NCBI GenBank assembly: GCA_022839105.1
Contig: JALHDH010000006.1
Location: 34,361 to 98,360, forward strand
Reading direction: 5' to 3'
Length of the DNA stretch: 64,000 bases
From: a bacterium
Lineage (GTDB): Bacteria > Vulcanimicrobiota > Xenobia > Xenobiales > Xenobiaceae
Under the pieces are notes generated by a model. The model saw nothing but the letters and a program-made list of their open reading frames with translations. It made no database searches and was not told the DNA's origin. How positions within the stretch are numbered: position 1 is the first letter of the stretch; each line of letters starts with the position of its first letter. Shown here piece by piece: positions 55,154 through 64,000 of the stretch. Made by a program: the position numbers and the translations under genes.

Positions 55154-56422
55154 ATGAGGGAAACTGGGGGGCGAGCGAAGAATCCGCCTGGCGAGGTGAC
55201 CCCACTGCCTACCTACAAATACAGGGTCCTGGACAAGAATGCGCGGATCAGCGAGGGGATCCTCGACGCTCCGTCGGCGCTGATGGCCCGGACGCGTCTG
55301 CGTCAGGATTATGCCAGCGTCCTGTCGCTCGAAGAACACCAGACGACCGAAGATTTGCGGAATCTCGGAACCCGCCGGGTCTCGGGCGAGGACCTCGCCA
55401 TCGCCATCCGGCAGATCGCCACCATGATGGCCGCCGGGATTCCACTGGCCAGGGCCCTGAGGCTCGTGGCCAGCGGGGGAAGCGGCGCCATCAAGGAGGT
55501 CTTCTCCAGCATGTCGCTGCAGGTCGAGTCGGGAGTCTCCTTCTCGCACTCGATGCGCCGCCATCCTGGAGCTTTCGACGATGTCTTCATCCGGATCGTC
55601 GAGTCGGGCGAGGTTTCCGGCCGGATGGACTCGGTGCTGGGCAAGCTGGCGGATCTCCAGGAGAAGAGCGTCCGACTGCGCAAGAAGCTGATCGCCAACT
55701 TCGCCTACCCATCGGTGTTGGGGGCCACGGCGCTGGCCACCTTGTCGGTCTTCGTGTTCTACGTCCTGCCTCTCATGCAGCCGGTCTTCCACTCGCTGGG
55801 CGTCGAGTTGCCCCTGGCCACGCGGATCGTCCTGGTCCTGGCCAACTCGGTCCAGAACCCCTGGATCGTGGGGCCTTCCCTCCTGGTCCTGGCAGCTTTG
55901 ACGGTGGCCGGGGTTCTGGCCTGGCGGACCCTCTCCCGTTCGGCGGACTTCCGCTATCAGGCTCACGCCTTCGTGCTGGCCGTGCCGATTCTCGGCGGCC
56001 TGCTCAACAAGTCCACCGTGGCCCGGGTGCTCTTCACCCTCTCCACCCTTCTGGAATCGGGGGTCTCCTTGGGCCCCTCCCTGGCGGTGGTCGAGAAGGT
56101 GGCCGGCAACGAGGTGGTGGCCCGCCGCATGGGCGAAGCCCGCAAAGCCATGGTGGCCGGGGGAGGAGTCTACGAGTCCCTGCAGATCTCGGGGGCCTTC
56201 CCCGAGATGGTGCTGCAGATGATCCGCGCCGGCGAAGAATCCGGAAACCTCGACACCATGATGCGCCGCGTCTCGGTGATGTATGAAGAAGAGGTCGATC
56301 TGGCCCTGGGCTCCCTGGCCACCACCCTCGAGCCGCTCATCCTCATGGGGATGGGTGTGGTGGTGGGCTTCATCACCCTGGCTTCCTTCATGCCGATGGT
56401 GAAGCTTCTCTCGGAGATCTGA
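55154..56422 (+). CDS. Type II secretion/type IV pilus inner-membrane protein (GspF/PilC-like)
   Basis: This is about 420 residues long. Two T2SF domains of about 120 residues each (IAIRQIATMMAAGIPLARAL and VARVLFTLSTLLESGVSLGPSL mark their starts) sit with three membrane helices (about 190-215, 240-260, 390-415), the normal GspF layout. GspF/PilC proteins form the platform that couples the assembly ATPase to pilin or pseudopilin addition. The protein-like part begins LPTYKYRVLD; ATG 55154 is used, but GTG 55196 is possible, both with poor Shine-Dalgarno sites. No ATPase or pilin gene is next to it; a lone MshEN-domain protein lies at 44781. Confidence 0.88.
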   Translation: MRETGGRAKNPPGEVTPLPTYKYRVLDKNARISEGILDAPSALMARTRLRQDYASVLSLEEHQTTEDLRNLGTRRVSGEDLAIAIRQIATMMAAGIPLARALRLVASGGSGAIKEVFSSMSLQVESGVSFSHSMRRHPGAFDDVFIRIVESGEVSGRMDSVLGKLADLQEKSVRLRKKLIANFAYPSVLGATALATLSVFVFYVLPLMQPVFHSLGVELPLATRIVLVLANSVQNPWIVGPSLLVLAALTVAGVLAWRTLSRSADFRYQAHAFVLAVPILGGLLNKSTVARVLFTLSTLLESGVSLGPSLAVVEKVAGNEVVARRMGEARKAMVAGGGVYESLQISGAFPEMVLQMIRAGEESGNLDTMMRRVSVMYEEEVDLALGSLATTLEPLILMGMGVVVGFITLASFMPMVKLLSEI

Positions 56423-56437
56423 GGCCCCGCCCGATCC

Positions 56438-56812
56438 TCAGTCGGCCTGGGGCAGATCCTTCAAGGCGGATTCTTCGTTGGGGTGGATGGCCAGGAGCCG
56501 GTCCAGCCCCGTCAGGCCCAGAACCCGAAGGACAGGACGCACGTTGCAGACCAGGCGCAAGGAACCCTGGTTCTCGCGGACCCGGCGAAGAGTGCCCAGG
56601 AGCACGGCCAGGCCGCTGGAGTCCAGATAGCCCACTTCGTTGAGGTCCATCATCAGGTGCTTGTGCCCGGCTCGAAGGACTTCGGCCAGGTGGTTGCGCA
56701 AGACTTCTGAGGTGGCCAGCTCCAGGTTCCCGCGCACGCGGATGCGGTAGACGCCGTGGCCAGCCTCTTCGCCGATGACTTCCAGGTTCTCGTCGGTGGG
56801 GTTCGTGTCCAT
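56438..56812 (-). CDS. STAS-domain anti-sigma-factor antagonist (SpoIIAA/RsbV-like)
   Basis: This 124-residue single STAS domain has YRIRVRGNLELATSEVL, then HLMMDLNEVGYLDSSGLAVLLGTL, where the Ser in DSSG is the phosphorylation site of SpoIIAA/RsbV proteins. It would release an anti-sigma factor or kinase when dephosphorylated. Start is ATG 56812 with GAGGG upstream. No partner kinase or phosphatase gene is adjacent. It is convergent to the GspF gene, 15 bases apart, and divergent from the deacetylase gene across 217 bp. Confidence 0.9.
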   Translation of the reverse strand: MDTNPTDENLEVIGEEAGHGVYRIRVRGNLELATSEVLRNHLAEVLRAGHKHLMMDLNEVGYLDSSGLAVLLGTLRRVRENQGSLRLVCNVRPVLRVLGLTGLDRLLAIHPNEESALKDLPQAD

Positions 56813-57029
56813 CTAGACCCTCAATCGGGCTGCGTCGACCTGGCGGACCGGCTGCGGTCCACAAGCTCAGGGCAGCCTTTCGGATGATATGCTCCCCCCG
56901 CTTCGTTTTCGGCACGAGGTTCCCCTCCAGGCCAGGGCGAGTTCTCCGGGAACACTCCTGCCGAAAGGCGGCGGATCGGATTGCTGAAGGAACTTCCTCA
57001 AGCTTCGGCGAAATTTCATCAAGCCTGAA

Positions 57030-58037
57030 GTGTCGAATTCTTCATTGAAGCGCCCCCAGCCCCGGCGTCGGGGTCCCTCTCGCCCGCCTGTCAGGGAGGC
57101 CCGGGTCGGTTTGGCCATTGGCCTGATGCTCCTGCTGGGGGGGCTGGCCTTCTACGTGGGCTGGGCGGGCGCCCTCCGCGAAGGAGTCTGGTCCCCGATT
57201 CCGGATTTCGCGGAAGTCCGCATCCCGGCCCCGGATCTGGAGCAGAGCCAGGAGTCCCGGCCTCCGGCGCCCTCCTTGTCGGGTGAGGCGCAGGCTCGGC
57301 CCGAAGCAGGACCCCGGCCGGCGCCCTCCCCCGAAAGACCGGCCCCACCCCGAGCCCTGGTCTCGGTGGTGATCGACGATTGTGGGCAGGACTTCGAACG
57401 GGAACGAGGCTTCCTGGAATTCGAGGACCCCCTGACCCTGGCCGTCCTGCCTCACCTGCCGGATTCCTCGAGGCTGGCCGGGGAGGCGACCTTGAAAGGG
57501 AGGACGGTCCTGCTCCATCTTCCCATGGAGGCCTTCGGGGGAAGAGACCCCGGTCCGGGAACCCTGCGGGCGGACATGGACGACGAGGAACTGGCCCGGG
57601 CGGTGCGCGAGAACTTCCAGGCCGTGCCCGGTATCCGGGGGGTCAACAATCACCAGGGCTCCCAGGGGACCACCGATCTCCGCCTGGTTCAGGCCGTGCT
57701 CGAGGAGGCCTCCAGCCGAGGCCTTTTCGTCCTGGACAGCCGCACCACCGCCGCCACGGTCCTGGCGCAGCGGGCTCGCGGGATGGGCCTGAGGGTGCTC
57801 AGCCGGGACCTCTTCCTGGACAACGAGGATGAGGTCGAGCAGATCCTGCTCGAGATCGATCGCCTGGCCGAGCTGGCCCTCCGACAAGGACACGCGGTGG
57901 CCCTGGCCCATCCTCGAGCCGCCACGCTGGAGGCGCTGCGCCGGGGGCTTCCGCGCCTCAAGCAGGCCGGAGTGGCCGTGGTCGGACTGGAGGAACTGTT
58001 CGAGGCCACCCCGATCGGGACCGATCCGGAACATTGA
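57030..58037 (+). CDS. Divergent polysaccharide deacetylase (YibQ-like)
   Basis: This 335-residue protein has a cytoplasmic Arg/Pro-rich N-terminus, one membrane helix (about 29-50, GLMLLLGGLAFYVGW), a Pro/Glu-rich linker, and the divergent polysaccharide deacetylase domain (about 108-330): VSVVIDDCGQD, LPMEAFG, GVNNHQGS, FVLDSRTTA, and ALAHPRAATLEAL. These Asp and His residues match the metal site of the family. GTG 57030 has a weak Shine-Dalgarno. It lies upstream of an amidase gene, a pairing seen in cell-wall remodelling loci (often with a murein hydrolase activator). Confidence 0.88.
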   Translation: MSNSSLKRPQPRRRGPSRPPVREARVGLAIGLMLLLGGLAFYVGWAGALREGVWSPIPDFAEVRIPAPDLEQSQESRPPAPSLSGEAQARPEAGPRPAPSPERPAPPRALVSVVIDDCGQDFERERGFLEFEDPLTLAVLPHLPDSSRLAGEATLKGRTVLLHLPMEAFGGRDPGPGTLRADMDDEELARAVRENFQAVPGIRGVNNHQGSQGTTDLRLVQAVLEEASSRGLFVLDSRTTAATVLAQRARGMGLRVLSRDLFLDNEDEVEQILLEIDRLAELALRQGHAVALAHPRAATLEALRRGLPRLKQAGVAVVGLEELFEATPIGTDPEH

Positions 58038-58095
58038 GGGGTCCGCAGAGTTTGAATCCTGCGCGGCGGGCGGAATCCGGGGAGAGAGGGAGAGG

Positions 58096-59901
58096 ATGAT
58101 GAGGAGAATCTGGCCGGCCTGGACGGCGATCCTTTTGGGCTGCCTGGTGTGGGCTCTTCCCGCTGCGGGTCAGGGAGCCTCGGAACCTCAGGCCTCTCCC
58201 TCCGAGTCGTCGCTGGTGGTCGGGGAAGCCCGCCCGCTCAGCCTGAAGGCCCTGGGCACCTCCATCTCCCTCAAGGCGCGTTCCACCGGGGTGGAGGACG
58301 AGTTCCTGGTGGCTGCCACGGATCCGGGCCTCTCCCGCCTGGCCTCGCTCTTCGGGGCAGAGTGGGCCTGGGAGGAGCCCGGCGTGCTCATGGTGCGTCG
58401 CGGAGACCTCAAGATGGAACTGGCCCTGGGCCAGGAGGAGCTTCCCCAGGCTGCGGGGGGCAGGCGTCTGGAGGTGCCCGCCCGGCTGGTGGATGGGACG
58501 CCTCATGTCCCGATGTCGTGCCTGGAGGATCTCCTGGAGGTCCGCATCACCCTGGCCGCCGACGGCAAGACCGGCTGGGTCGAGCCGTTGATCCGGAGCG
58601 TCCGCCTGGAGGGCGATGCCCGGCGCCCGAAGCTGGTGATCCGCAGTTCGGCTCCTTTGACCTTCAAGACCTTCAGCCTGCGTCAGCCCGATCGCTACGT
58701 CATCGACCTGGCGGGAGGGGTCCTGGATACCCCCTCCCTGCGCGTGACCCATCCCGAGCTCGGCGATATCCGCCTGGGTCAGTTCCAACTGGGGCCGGCC
58801 GTGACCCGGGTGGTCATCCCGGCGGTCCCGGGCCTGGCCATCGTCGCGCCTCGTGCCGGGCCTGGCCGCGAGCTGGCCTTTGAACTCGGCCTGCAGGGAG
58901 TCACGGCTCCCGCTCGGGATTTCCCGGTCCAGAAGATCACTGCGGTGCGCGTCGAACCCATGGCCGCAGGGCAGAGGGTGGTCCTGCAGTTCAGCGGACC
59001 GGTCCAATACGAGTGGAGCCGTCTCCTTCCGCCGGACAACCGCTTCTTCCTGGATCTTCCCCAGGCCATCCTGGTCGGGCCCAAGCAGGAGTTCCAGGTG
59101 CAGGATGGCTCTCTGCGTTCGGTCCGGATCTCCCAGTTCCAGGCGGATCCCGCTCCCATCTCCCGGGTCGTGGTGGACCTGGAGAAGGCCGTCCAGACCC
59201 GCCTGGGTCCGGGCGAGACGCCCCATAGCCTGGTCCTGGAGATCCGTCACGAGGCGATCGAGCCTTCGATGGCCATGCTCAAAGGTTACGGGACGACTTC
59301 CTTCCCGTCCTCTGGGGGCGTGGTCTGCCTGGATCCCGGGCACGGCGGTTCGGATCCCGGGGCGGTCAATCGGGCCCTGGGCCTGACCGAGAAGGAGGTG
59401 ACCCTGGATCTGAGCTTGAGGCTGGCGAAGATCCTTCGCTCCCGGGGATGGAACGTGGTGATGACCCGGGAGGACGATCGGGATGTCTCCTGGGCCGGTT
59501 CGAGCGCTCGCGAGGAGCTCGGATCCCGGGTGCAGATCGCCAACGACCTGGGAGCCGACGTGTTCGTCAGCATCCACTGCAACGCATCGGTGAACTCTGC
59601 GGTGAAGGGGACCTCCCTGCACACCTTCAAGGGAAGCGACACCCTGCTGGCGCAGGAACTGCACCCGTCCCTGCTGGCCGCCTCGGGGCGGCCGGATCGG
59701 GGCATCCAGAAGGACCGCTTCTACGTGCTGGCCCACTCCAGGATGCCCGCAGTGCTGGTGGAGGCCGCCTTCCTGAGCAACCCCGAGGAGGCGCGATTGT
59801 TGGCGACACCGGAGTATCGCCAGCGACTGGCCGAGGCCCTGGCCGACGGGCTGGGGCGCTACGCGTCGCGCTATCTCAGGCAGACCACCGCAGGGCCCTG
59901 A
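58096..59901 (+). CDS. N-acetylmuramoyl-L-alanine amidase (AMIN x2 + Amidase_3)
   Basis: This 601-residue protein has a signal peptide (TAILLGCLVWALPAAGQ), a copper-amine-oxidase-N-like domain (about 35-165), two AMIN-like beta-sandwiches (about 170-275 and 285-395) and an Amidase_3 catalytic domain (about 410-595). Zinc ligands and catalytic residues: His in LDPGHGGSDPG, Glu in TEKEVTLDL, His in SIHCNAS, Glu in VEAAFLSN. It cleaves the amide between MurNAc and L-Ala in peptidoglycan during cell separation. AMIN domains direct it to the septum or envelope. ATG 58096 follows a purine-rich GGAGAGAGGGAGAGG. Confidence 0.94.
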   Translation: MMRRIWPAWTAILLGCLVWALPAAGQGASEPQASPSESSLVVGEARPLSLKALGTSISLKARSTGVEDEFLVAATDPGLSRLASLFGAEWAWEEPGVLMVRRGDLKMELALGQEELPQAAGGRRLEVPARLVDGTPHVPMSCLEDLLEVRITLAADGKTGWVEPLIRSVRLEGDARRPKLVIRSSAPLTFKTFSLRQPDRYVIDLAGGVLDTPSLRVTHPELGDIRLGQFQLGPAVTRVVIPAVPGLAIVAPRAGPGRELAFELGLQGVTAPARDFPVQKITAVRVEPMAAGQRVVLQFSGPVQYEWSRLLPPDNRFFLDLPQAILVGPKQEFQVQDGSLRSVRISQFQADPAPISRVVVDLEKAVQTRLGPGETPHSLVLEIRHEAIEPSMAMLKGYGTTSFPSSGGVVCLDPGHGGSDPGAVNRALGLTEKEVTLDLSLRLAKILRSRGWNVVMTREDDRDVSWAGSSAREELGSRVQIANDLGADVFVSIHCNASVNSAVKGTSLHTFKGSDTLLAQELHPSLLAASGRPDRGIQKDRFYVLAHSRMPAVLVEAAFLSNPEEARLLATPEYRQRLAEALADGLGRYASRYLRQTTAGP

Positions 59902-59904
59902 GGT

Positions 59905-60294
59905 TCATTCCACCTCGAGGCGGATCTTGACGGTGTTGATCCGCTTGCGGCCGGTCACCGTCTGCATGAAGGTCAGGTCCCCGGAGCCCCTCGCGAAGCT
60001 GCCCGAGGCGTCGAAGTAGAAGACCTTGCGCCCGGTCTCGGTCGCGCTGGTCTCGGAGAGCTGGAACTTCTCGACTCCGGCCAGGGGGAAGCGGCGGCTG
60101 GTCTTGACCAGCTCGGTCTCCAGGTTCTGCTCGCCCCCGGCGGGAAACTCGATGCCGAAGAGCCCCGTGCCGAAGTCGATCTCCATGATGCCTCCCAGGC
60201 CCTGGTGGATTCGGGCCTTGCGCTGCAGTTCGCGGTACAGCGGCGAGGGGGGGCGGTGCAGGGCAGAAGGGTTCGTGGCAGGTTCGGCCGACAA
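59905..60294 (-). CDS. Conserved-looking protein of unknown function
   Basis: This 129-residue soluble protein starts at TTG 60294 with GGAGGA six bases upstream, preceded by a good promoter (60398-60426), so a real gene is well supported. N-terminal residues 1-35 are Pro/Ala-rich with LYRELQRKARIHQG. The rest is beta-rich: MEIDFGTGLFGIEFPAGGEQ, FQLSETSA, KVFYFDASGSFARGSGDLTFM, and TVKIRLEVE. No family is recognised. It ends three bases from the convergent amidase gene. Confidence 0.65.
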   Translation of the reverse strand: MSAEPATNPSALHRPPSPLYRELQRKARIHQGLGGIMEIDFGTGLFGIEFPAGGEQNLETELVKTSRRFPLAGVEKFQLSETSATETGRKVFYFDASGSFARGSGDLTFMQTVTGRKRINTVKIRLEVE

Positions 60295-60397
60295 CTTGGT
60301 TCCTCCAACGAGCGGGGAGCCTGGCCCGGCAGCCCACCTGGCCCGTTCGAGCAGGTGTCTGCAGCGAGGGGGCGGGCTCGCCTCCAAGGTTCGACCC

Positions 60398-60426
60398 AGG
60401 ATACTCGGGTCGCCCTGGCTTGTCAA
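60398..60426 (-). promoter_or_regulatory. Sigma70-like promoter of the 59905-60294 gene
   Basis: The minus strand has TTGACA (60426-60421), a 17-bp spacer and TATCCT (60403-60398). The transcript would begin near 60391, leaving a leader of about 97 bases to the TTG at 60294. Confidence 0.7.
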
Positions 60427-60489
60427 AGTGGTTGGTGTTTCCCGTTTGTAACCAATGGGATCGGAGCGACAGGGAGTCGGGAGGAGTTC

Positions 60490-61335
60490 GTGGAACCGGC
60501 CCGGGCGATGAGCGAACTTCCCCTCTGGTTCCAGGCCGTCTTGCTGGGAATCGTCCAGGGCCTGACCGAGTTCCTCCCCGTCTCCTCCTCGGCCCACCTG
60601 GTCCTGTTGCCGGCCCTGGGAGGCGGTCAGTATTTCGGAAAATCCTTTGATGTGGCCCTGCATGGGGGGACCCTGCTGGCGCTCCTGGTGGCCATGCCTG
60701 CCGAGGCCCGTGCCTTCTTCCGGGTGATCGCGGGGTGGCCCCTGGGACGCTTCCGCCCCCGGGACCCTCTCGAGCGCCTGGCCCTCCTGGCCCTCCTGGG
60801 TGCCCTTCCAGCGGCCCTGGTCGGGCTGGCACTGGAAAGGCGGGTCGAGGATCTGCTGCATGGTCTGCCCCTGCTGGCCCTGACCCTGGCCGGATTCGGA
60901 GCCCTGATGGCCCTGGTGGATGGGCGCAGTCCCCGGAATCGGGAACTGTCGGCCTGCGGATTGCGCGAGGCCTTCCTGGTCGGGATGGCCCAGGCCTTGG
61001 CCACCGTGCCGGGAGTCTCCCGGTCCGGGGCCACCCTGACCGCGGCTCGGGCCCTGGGGGTGCCCCGCCCGGAGGCTGCCCGGCTCTCCTTCCTCTTCGC
61101 CTTCCCCGTGCTGGGTGGAGCCACCCTGCTCAAGGCGGTCAAGGGTTTCGAGTTGCCGAACCCCGAGATGCTCTGGCCCCTGGCCGCCGGGGTGGCCGCA
61201 GCGGCCATCAGCGGGACCCTGGGCCTGGGCATTCTGCGTCGTCACTTGCAGGGGGGAAGCCTTCTTCCCTTCGCCTGGTACCGGATCGCCTTGGGGATCG
61301 CCCTGGCCCTCTGGGTCGCGCGGCAGGCCCTGTAG
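60490..61335 (+). CDS. uppP: Undecaprenyl-diphosphate phosphatase (UppP/BacA)
   Basis: This 281-residue membrane enzyme recycles undecaprenyl diphosphate to the monophosphate carrier for peptidoglycan and glycan synthesis. It has about eight hydrophobic segments and both signature regions: GLTEFLPVSSSAHL (catalytic Glu and Ser) and PGVSRSGAT. GTG 60490 has GGAGG five bases upstream. The length is normal. It supplies the lipid carrier that the many GT-C and GT2 proteins in this window would need. Confidence 0.95.
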   Translation: MEPARAMSELPLWFQAVLLGIVQGLTEFLPVSSSAHLVLLPALGGGQYFGKSFDVALHGGTLLALLVAMPAEARAFFRVIAGWPLGRFRPRDPLERLALLALLGALPAALVGLALERRVEDLLHGLPLLALTLAGFGALMALVDGRSPRNRELSACGLREAFLVGMAQALATVPGVSRSGATLTAARALGVPRPEAARLSFLFAFPVLGGATLLKAVKGFELPNPEMLWPLAAGVAAAAISGTLGLGILRRHLQGGSLLPFAWYRIALGIALALWVARQAL

Positions 61336-61359
61336 CCCGGGCGCCGAACGGAGGCTCCC

Positions 61360-62154
<795 letters not shown>

Positions 62155-62157
62155 GGG

Positions 62158-63021
62158 ATGAAACTCTCGCTGGTGGCCGCCATGGCCCGAGGGCGGGTGA
62201 TCGGCCGGGAGGGCCAACTGCCCTGGAACCTGCCCGACGACCTGCGCAATTTTCGTCGACTGACATTGGGGCAGGTGCTCCTGATGGGACGTCGGACCTT
62301 CGAGTCCCTGGGACGCCCCCTGCCGGAGCGCAGGAACCTGGTCCTGTCCAGGCGGCCTGATTACCGGCCCGCCGGCGTCGAGGTGGTGGGCTCGCTGGAA
62401 GAGGCCCTGGCCCTGACGGGCCGAATCCAGGAACTCATGGTGATCGGGGGGGGCTCGCTCTATGCCCAGGCCCTGCCTCGAGCTCATCGTCAGTATCTGA
62501 CCCTGATCCACGAGGAGTTCCCCGGCGATGTCCGCTACCCGAGGCTGGAGCCCGGGCTCTGGCGCCCGGTCCATCACGTGTTCCACCCTCGCCGCCCTCC
62601 AGGGAGCCCTCACGCCTGGAGCTATCTCGTCCTGGATCGACTGGAGGAGCCGATGATCCGCCCCCTTCCCCCCGGAGTCCCCGAGGAGGCCAGGACCCGC
62701 CTGGCAGAACTGCTTGAAGACCCCCCGATTCCAGCCGAAGAACTCTTCGACCAGATCGAGGCCTGCCTGGGCCGGATCCGCCAGGTGGTCATGCAGGGAG
62801 CCCCCCTGGATGTCTCCGCCGCCGAGCGTCTGGCCGAGCTCTCGCGGGGGCTGGTGCGTCGGATGGGCTCCCTGCCTGAAGAGAAGGACCGGCGACTGGT
62901 CCAGGCGGGGGTCCGATACTTCGTGCTTGAGGATGACGCCGAGGGAGACCTGGTCTCGATTCTCGGGCTGGATGACGACGAGCAGGTGCTCCGGGCGATC
63001 TCTCGGCATCTGGGAGACTGA
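62158..63021 (+). CDS. folA: Dihydrofolate reductase with an extra C-terminal domain
   Basis: Residues 1-161 are dihydrofolate reductase: AAMARGRVIGREGQLPW, the catalytic acidic residue Asp28 (NLPDDL), MGRRTFESLG, and VIGGGSLYAQALP. It reduces dihydrofolate made by ThyA just upstream. Residues 165-287 are an extra helical domain absent from normal DHFR (about 160 residues): it ends AGVRYFVLEDDAEGDLVSILGLDDDEQVL, which resembles the DUF1232/YkvA core (YF ... DD ... D ... GLDDD). The join is in frame with no internal start with a good Shine-Dalgarno. Whether the extra part regulates the enzyme or has a separate role is unknown. Confidence 0.9.
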   Translation: MKLSLVAAMARGRVIGREGQLPWNLPDDLRNFRRLTLGQVLLMGRRTFESLGRPLPERRNLVLSRRPDYRPAGVEVVGSLEEALALTGRIQELMVIGGGSLYAQALPRAHRQYLTLIHEEFPGDVRYPRLEPGLWRPVHHVFHPRRPPGSPHAWSYLVLDRLEEPMIRPLPPGVPEEARTRLAELLEDPPIPAEELFDQIEACLGRIRQVVMQGAPLDVSAAERLAELSRGLVRRMGSLPEEKDRRLVQAGVRYFVLEDDAEGDLVSILGLDDDEQVLRAISRHLGD

Positions 63022-63043
63022 AGCATTGCTGGCCGGGCCTCTC

Positions 63044-63072
63044 TTTACAACCCTCAGCCCCCCCCCTATAAT
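63044..63072 (+). promoter_or_regulatory. Sigma70-like promoter of yceD-rpmF
   Basis: TTTACA (63044-63049), a 17-bp spacer containing a run of nine C, and a perfect TATAAT (63067-63072). Initiation near 63079 gives a leader of about 84 bases to the GTG at 63163. Confidence 0.8.
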
Positions 63073-63162
63073 GGCTCAGGCGTCGGGGGCCCTTTCTTCC
63101 TTTTTGCCCGGCGCCTGGTTTTTTGAGTCGGCGTGCCTGAGGCACGTGAGGTTTTCGTTCCG

Positions 63163-63696
63163 GTGAAGATCAACGTCAGCGAAATCAGGCGAAGCCACGG
63201 GTTGTCCCAAAAACTGCGCCTGGAGGATTGGGGCTCCGTCGCGGAGCTGGAGCTCACCGCTCCGCTCGAGGTGGACCTCAAGCTCACCCATGTGGGCAGT
63301 CGGATCCTGGTCGAGGGCACCCTCCAGACCCGAGTCCGGCTGGCCTGTTCGCGTTGTGCCGGGGACTATGACGAGCCGCTCGAGGTCCGGGTGGAGGAGC
63401 AGTTCCTTCCGCACGACAGCCCCGAACTGCCTCAGGGGGAGGAGTTCGAGGTGGAGCAACTCTGCATCTTCACCTATGAGAACGACTTGATCGAGATCGA
63501 CGAGGTGATCCGTCAGAATCTCGTGGCATCCCTTCCTTGCAGGCCCCTGTGCGCAGAGGCCTGCAAGGGGTTGTGCTCCCAATGCGGGGCCAACCTCAAC
63601 GAAATGGCCTGCAAGTGCGAGGTGGAACCCCGCATCGATCCCCGTTGGGGAGCGCTGGCGGAGTTGCATGACCGCGCCCAGAGCGGGACCGTCTGA
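63163..63696 (+). CDS. yceD: YceD/DUF177 family protein
   Basis: This 177-residue protein has the DUF177 pattern: KINVSEIRRSHGLSQ, a central LACSRCAGDYDEPL, and the C-terminal LVASLPCRPLCAEACKGLCSQCGANLN with a CKC later, all cysteines likely to bind zinc. DUF177 proteins are nearly always encoded just before rpmF and are needed for normal 23S rRNA handling in plants and bacteria. GTG 63163 is used since it directly precedes KINV; a GTG at 63133 adds ten residues. L32 follows after 30 bases. Confidence 0.9.
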   Translation: MKINVSEIRRSHGLSQKLRLEDWGSVAELELTAPLEVDLKLTHVGSRILVEGTLQTRVRLACSRCAGDYDEPLEVRVEEQFLPHDSPELPQGEEFEVEQLCIFTYENDLIEIDEVIRQNLVASLPCRPLCAEACKGLCSQCGANLNEMACKCEVEPRIDPRWGALAELHDRAQSGTV

Positions 63697-63726
63697 GCCC
63701 GAATCTCTCCCAGGAGGAGTCCGAAC

Positions 63727-63906
63727 ATGCCAAACCCGAAGTACAAGACCCCCCGCTCCAAGACCCGCAAGCGCCGGTCGCATCTGCGCCTGGAACTGCC
63801 GGCCGTGGCTCCCTGCCCTCACTGCAAGGAGCCCAAGCTCCTGCACCACGTGTGCAAGAGCTGCGGACAATACAAGGGACGCGAGATCTTCAAGCTCGAG
63901 GCCTAG
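63727..63906 (+). CDS. rpmF: 50S ribosomal protein L32
   Basis: This 59-residue ribosomal protein begins [19 protein letters not shown], the typical basic L32 start, and has the zinc-binding pair CPHC and CKSC (positions about 30-33 and 45-48), so it is the zinc-containing C+ form. ATG 63727 has AGGAGGAG upstream. It is co-transcribed with yceD from the promoter at 63044-63072. Confidence 0.96.
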   Translation: MPNPKYKTPRSKTRKRRSHLRLELPAVAPCPHCKEPKLLHHVCKSCGQYKGREIFKLEA

Positions 63907-63914
63907 GAGTCTGT

Positions 63915-64000
63915 GTGAGTATCCGGACCGAGCATCGCCGAGGGATCTTGTGCACCCCGCAAGGCGCAAAAAGTCGTGGTTTGCTGGAGGCAAATGAGAC
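63915..64000 (+). other. Possible start of the next gene (cut by the window edge)
   Basis: A GTG at 63915 opens a frame that runs off the right end, and alternatively GGAGG precedes an ATG at 63991-63993. After rpmF one expects plsX or fabH, but the 28 residues visible do not show a recognisable PlsX N-terminus. Left undecided. Confidence 0.2.

Noticed and set aside
56988..56998. Palindrome AGGAACTTCCT between the STAS and deacetylase genes
   Set aside because: Eleven bases with a single central base; too short to claim as an operator without other copies.

Overview
The window is bacterial, GC-rich (about two thirds G+C by eye) and densely packed. It has many GTG and TTG starts, frequent ATGA/GTGA stop-start overlaps, and sigma70-like promoters (TTGACA/TATAAT type). 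It holds one tRNA, rpmF, ispG, thyA-folA, uppP and a cell-wall amidase, so it is chromosomal. No phage, insertion sequence, CRISPR array or rRNA was seen. The mix of roadblock proteins, a bacterial tubulin-like ATPase, type IV pilus/T2SS pieces, an O-antigen ligase-like protein and Pro/Ala-rich N-terminal extensions on unrelated proteins suggests an uncultivated or poorly sampled lineage (Eremiobacterota/Xenobia-like or myxobacteria-like). That placement is a guess.

Layout: 0-9.2 kb holds a DUF4388-like protein, a minus-strand pair (beta-rich protein and PQQ-type propeller), then a plus-strand signalling run (roadblock, receiver, GAF-PAS histidine kinase, TPR-roadblock) ending in an O-antigen ligase/TPR membrane protein. 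9.2-15.8 kb holds a C39-like cysteine peptidase, a zinc/cadmium-type P1B ATPase, two divergent radical SAM/SPASM proteins, and adenylate kinase with an 80-residue N-terminal extension. 15.9-27.1 kb is an eight-gene coupled operon for a surface glycan-type system. It contains two membrane-anchored DnaB-like domains without Walker A, an SGNH hydrolase between them, a metallo-beta-lactamase-like protein without metal ligands, two GT-C-like membrane proteins, a secreted GH13 enzyme and a GT2 glycosyltransferase. 27.1-38 kb continues with a flippase-like LPG-synthase TM protein, a GNAT/ICMT fusion, two B12-binding radical SAM enzymes, a FecR-domain protein, another GT2 and two GT-C proteins.

38-41 kb has its own promoter and encodes two tandem radical SAM/SPASM peptide maturases with PqqD-like N-termini. 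A tRNA-Arg(ACG)/small membrane protein unit and a gene-free 450-bp stretch with hairpins follow. 42-46.4 kb is an ispG - JAMM protease - DsrE/DsrF/DsrH - MshEN - scramblase-like operon. 46.4-56.8 kb holds an HtrA protease, a Rieske protein, an AAA/cyclase protein overlapped by a 1507-residue tubulin-AAA fusion, a GspF protein and a STAS protein. 57-64 kb is housekeeping: YibQ-like deacetylase, AMIN/Amidase_3, UppP, ThyA, an extended DHFR, YceD and L32.

The strongest candidates for something undescribed are: the pair of degenerate membrane-tethered DnaB-like proteins plus the degenerate MBL protein in the glycan operon; the tubulin-AAA fusion coupled to an AAA-cyclase whose catalytic Asn and Arg are changed; and a repeated promoter architecture (GTTCAC direct repeats placed 22 or 33 bp before the -10) shared by three minus-strand units, two of which make proteins with a short DRFE-containing Pro-rich N-terminus.
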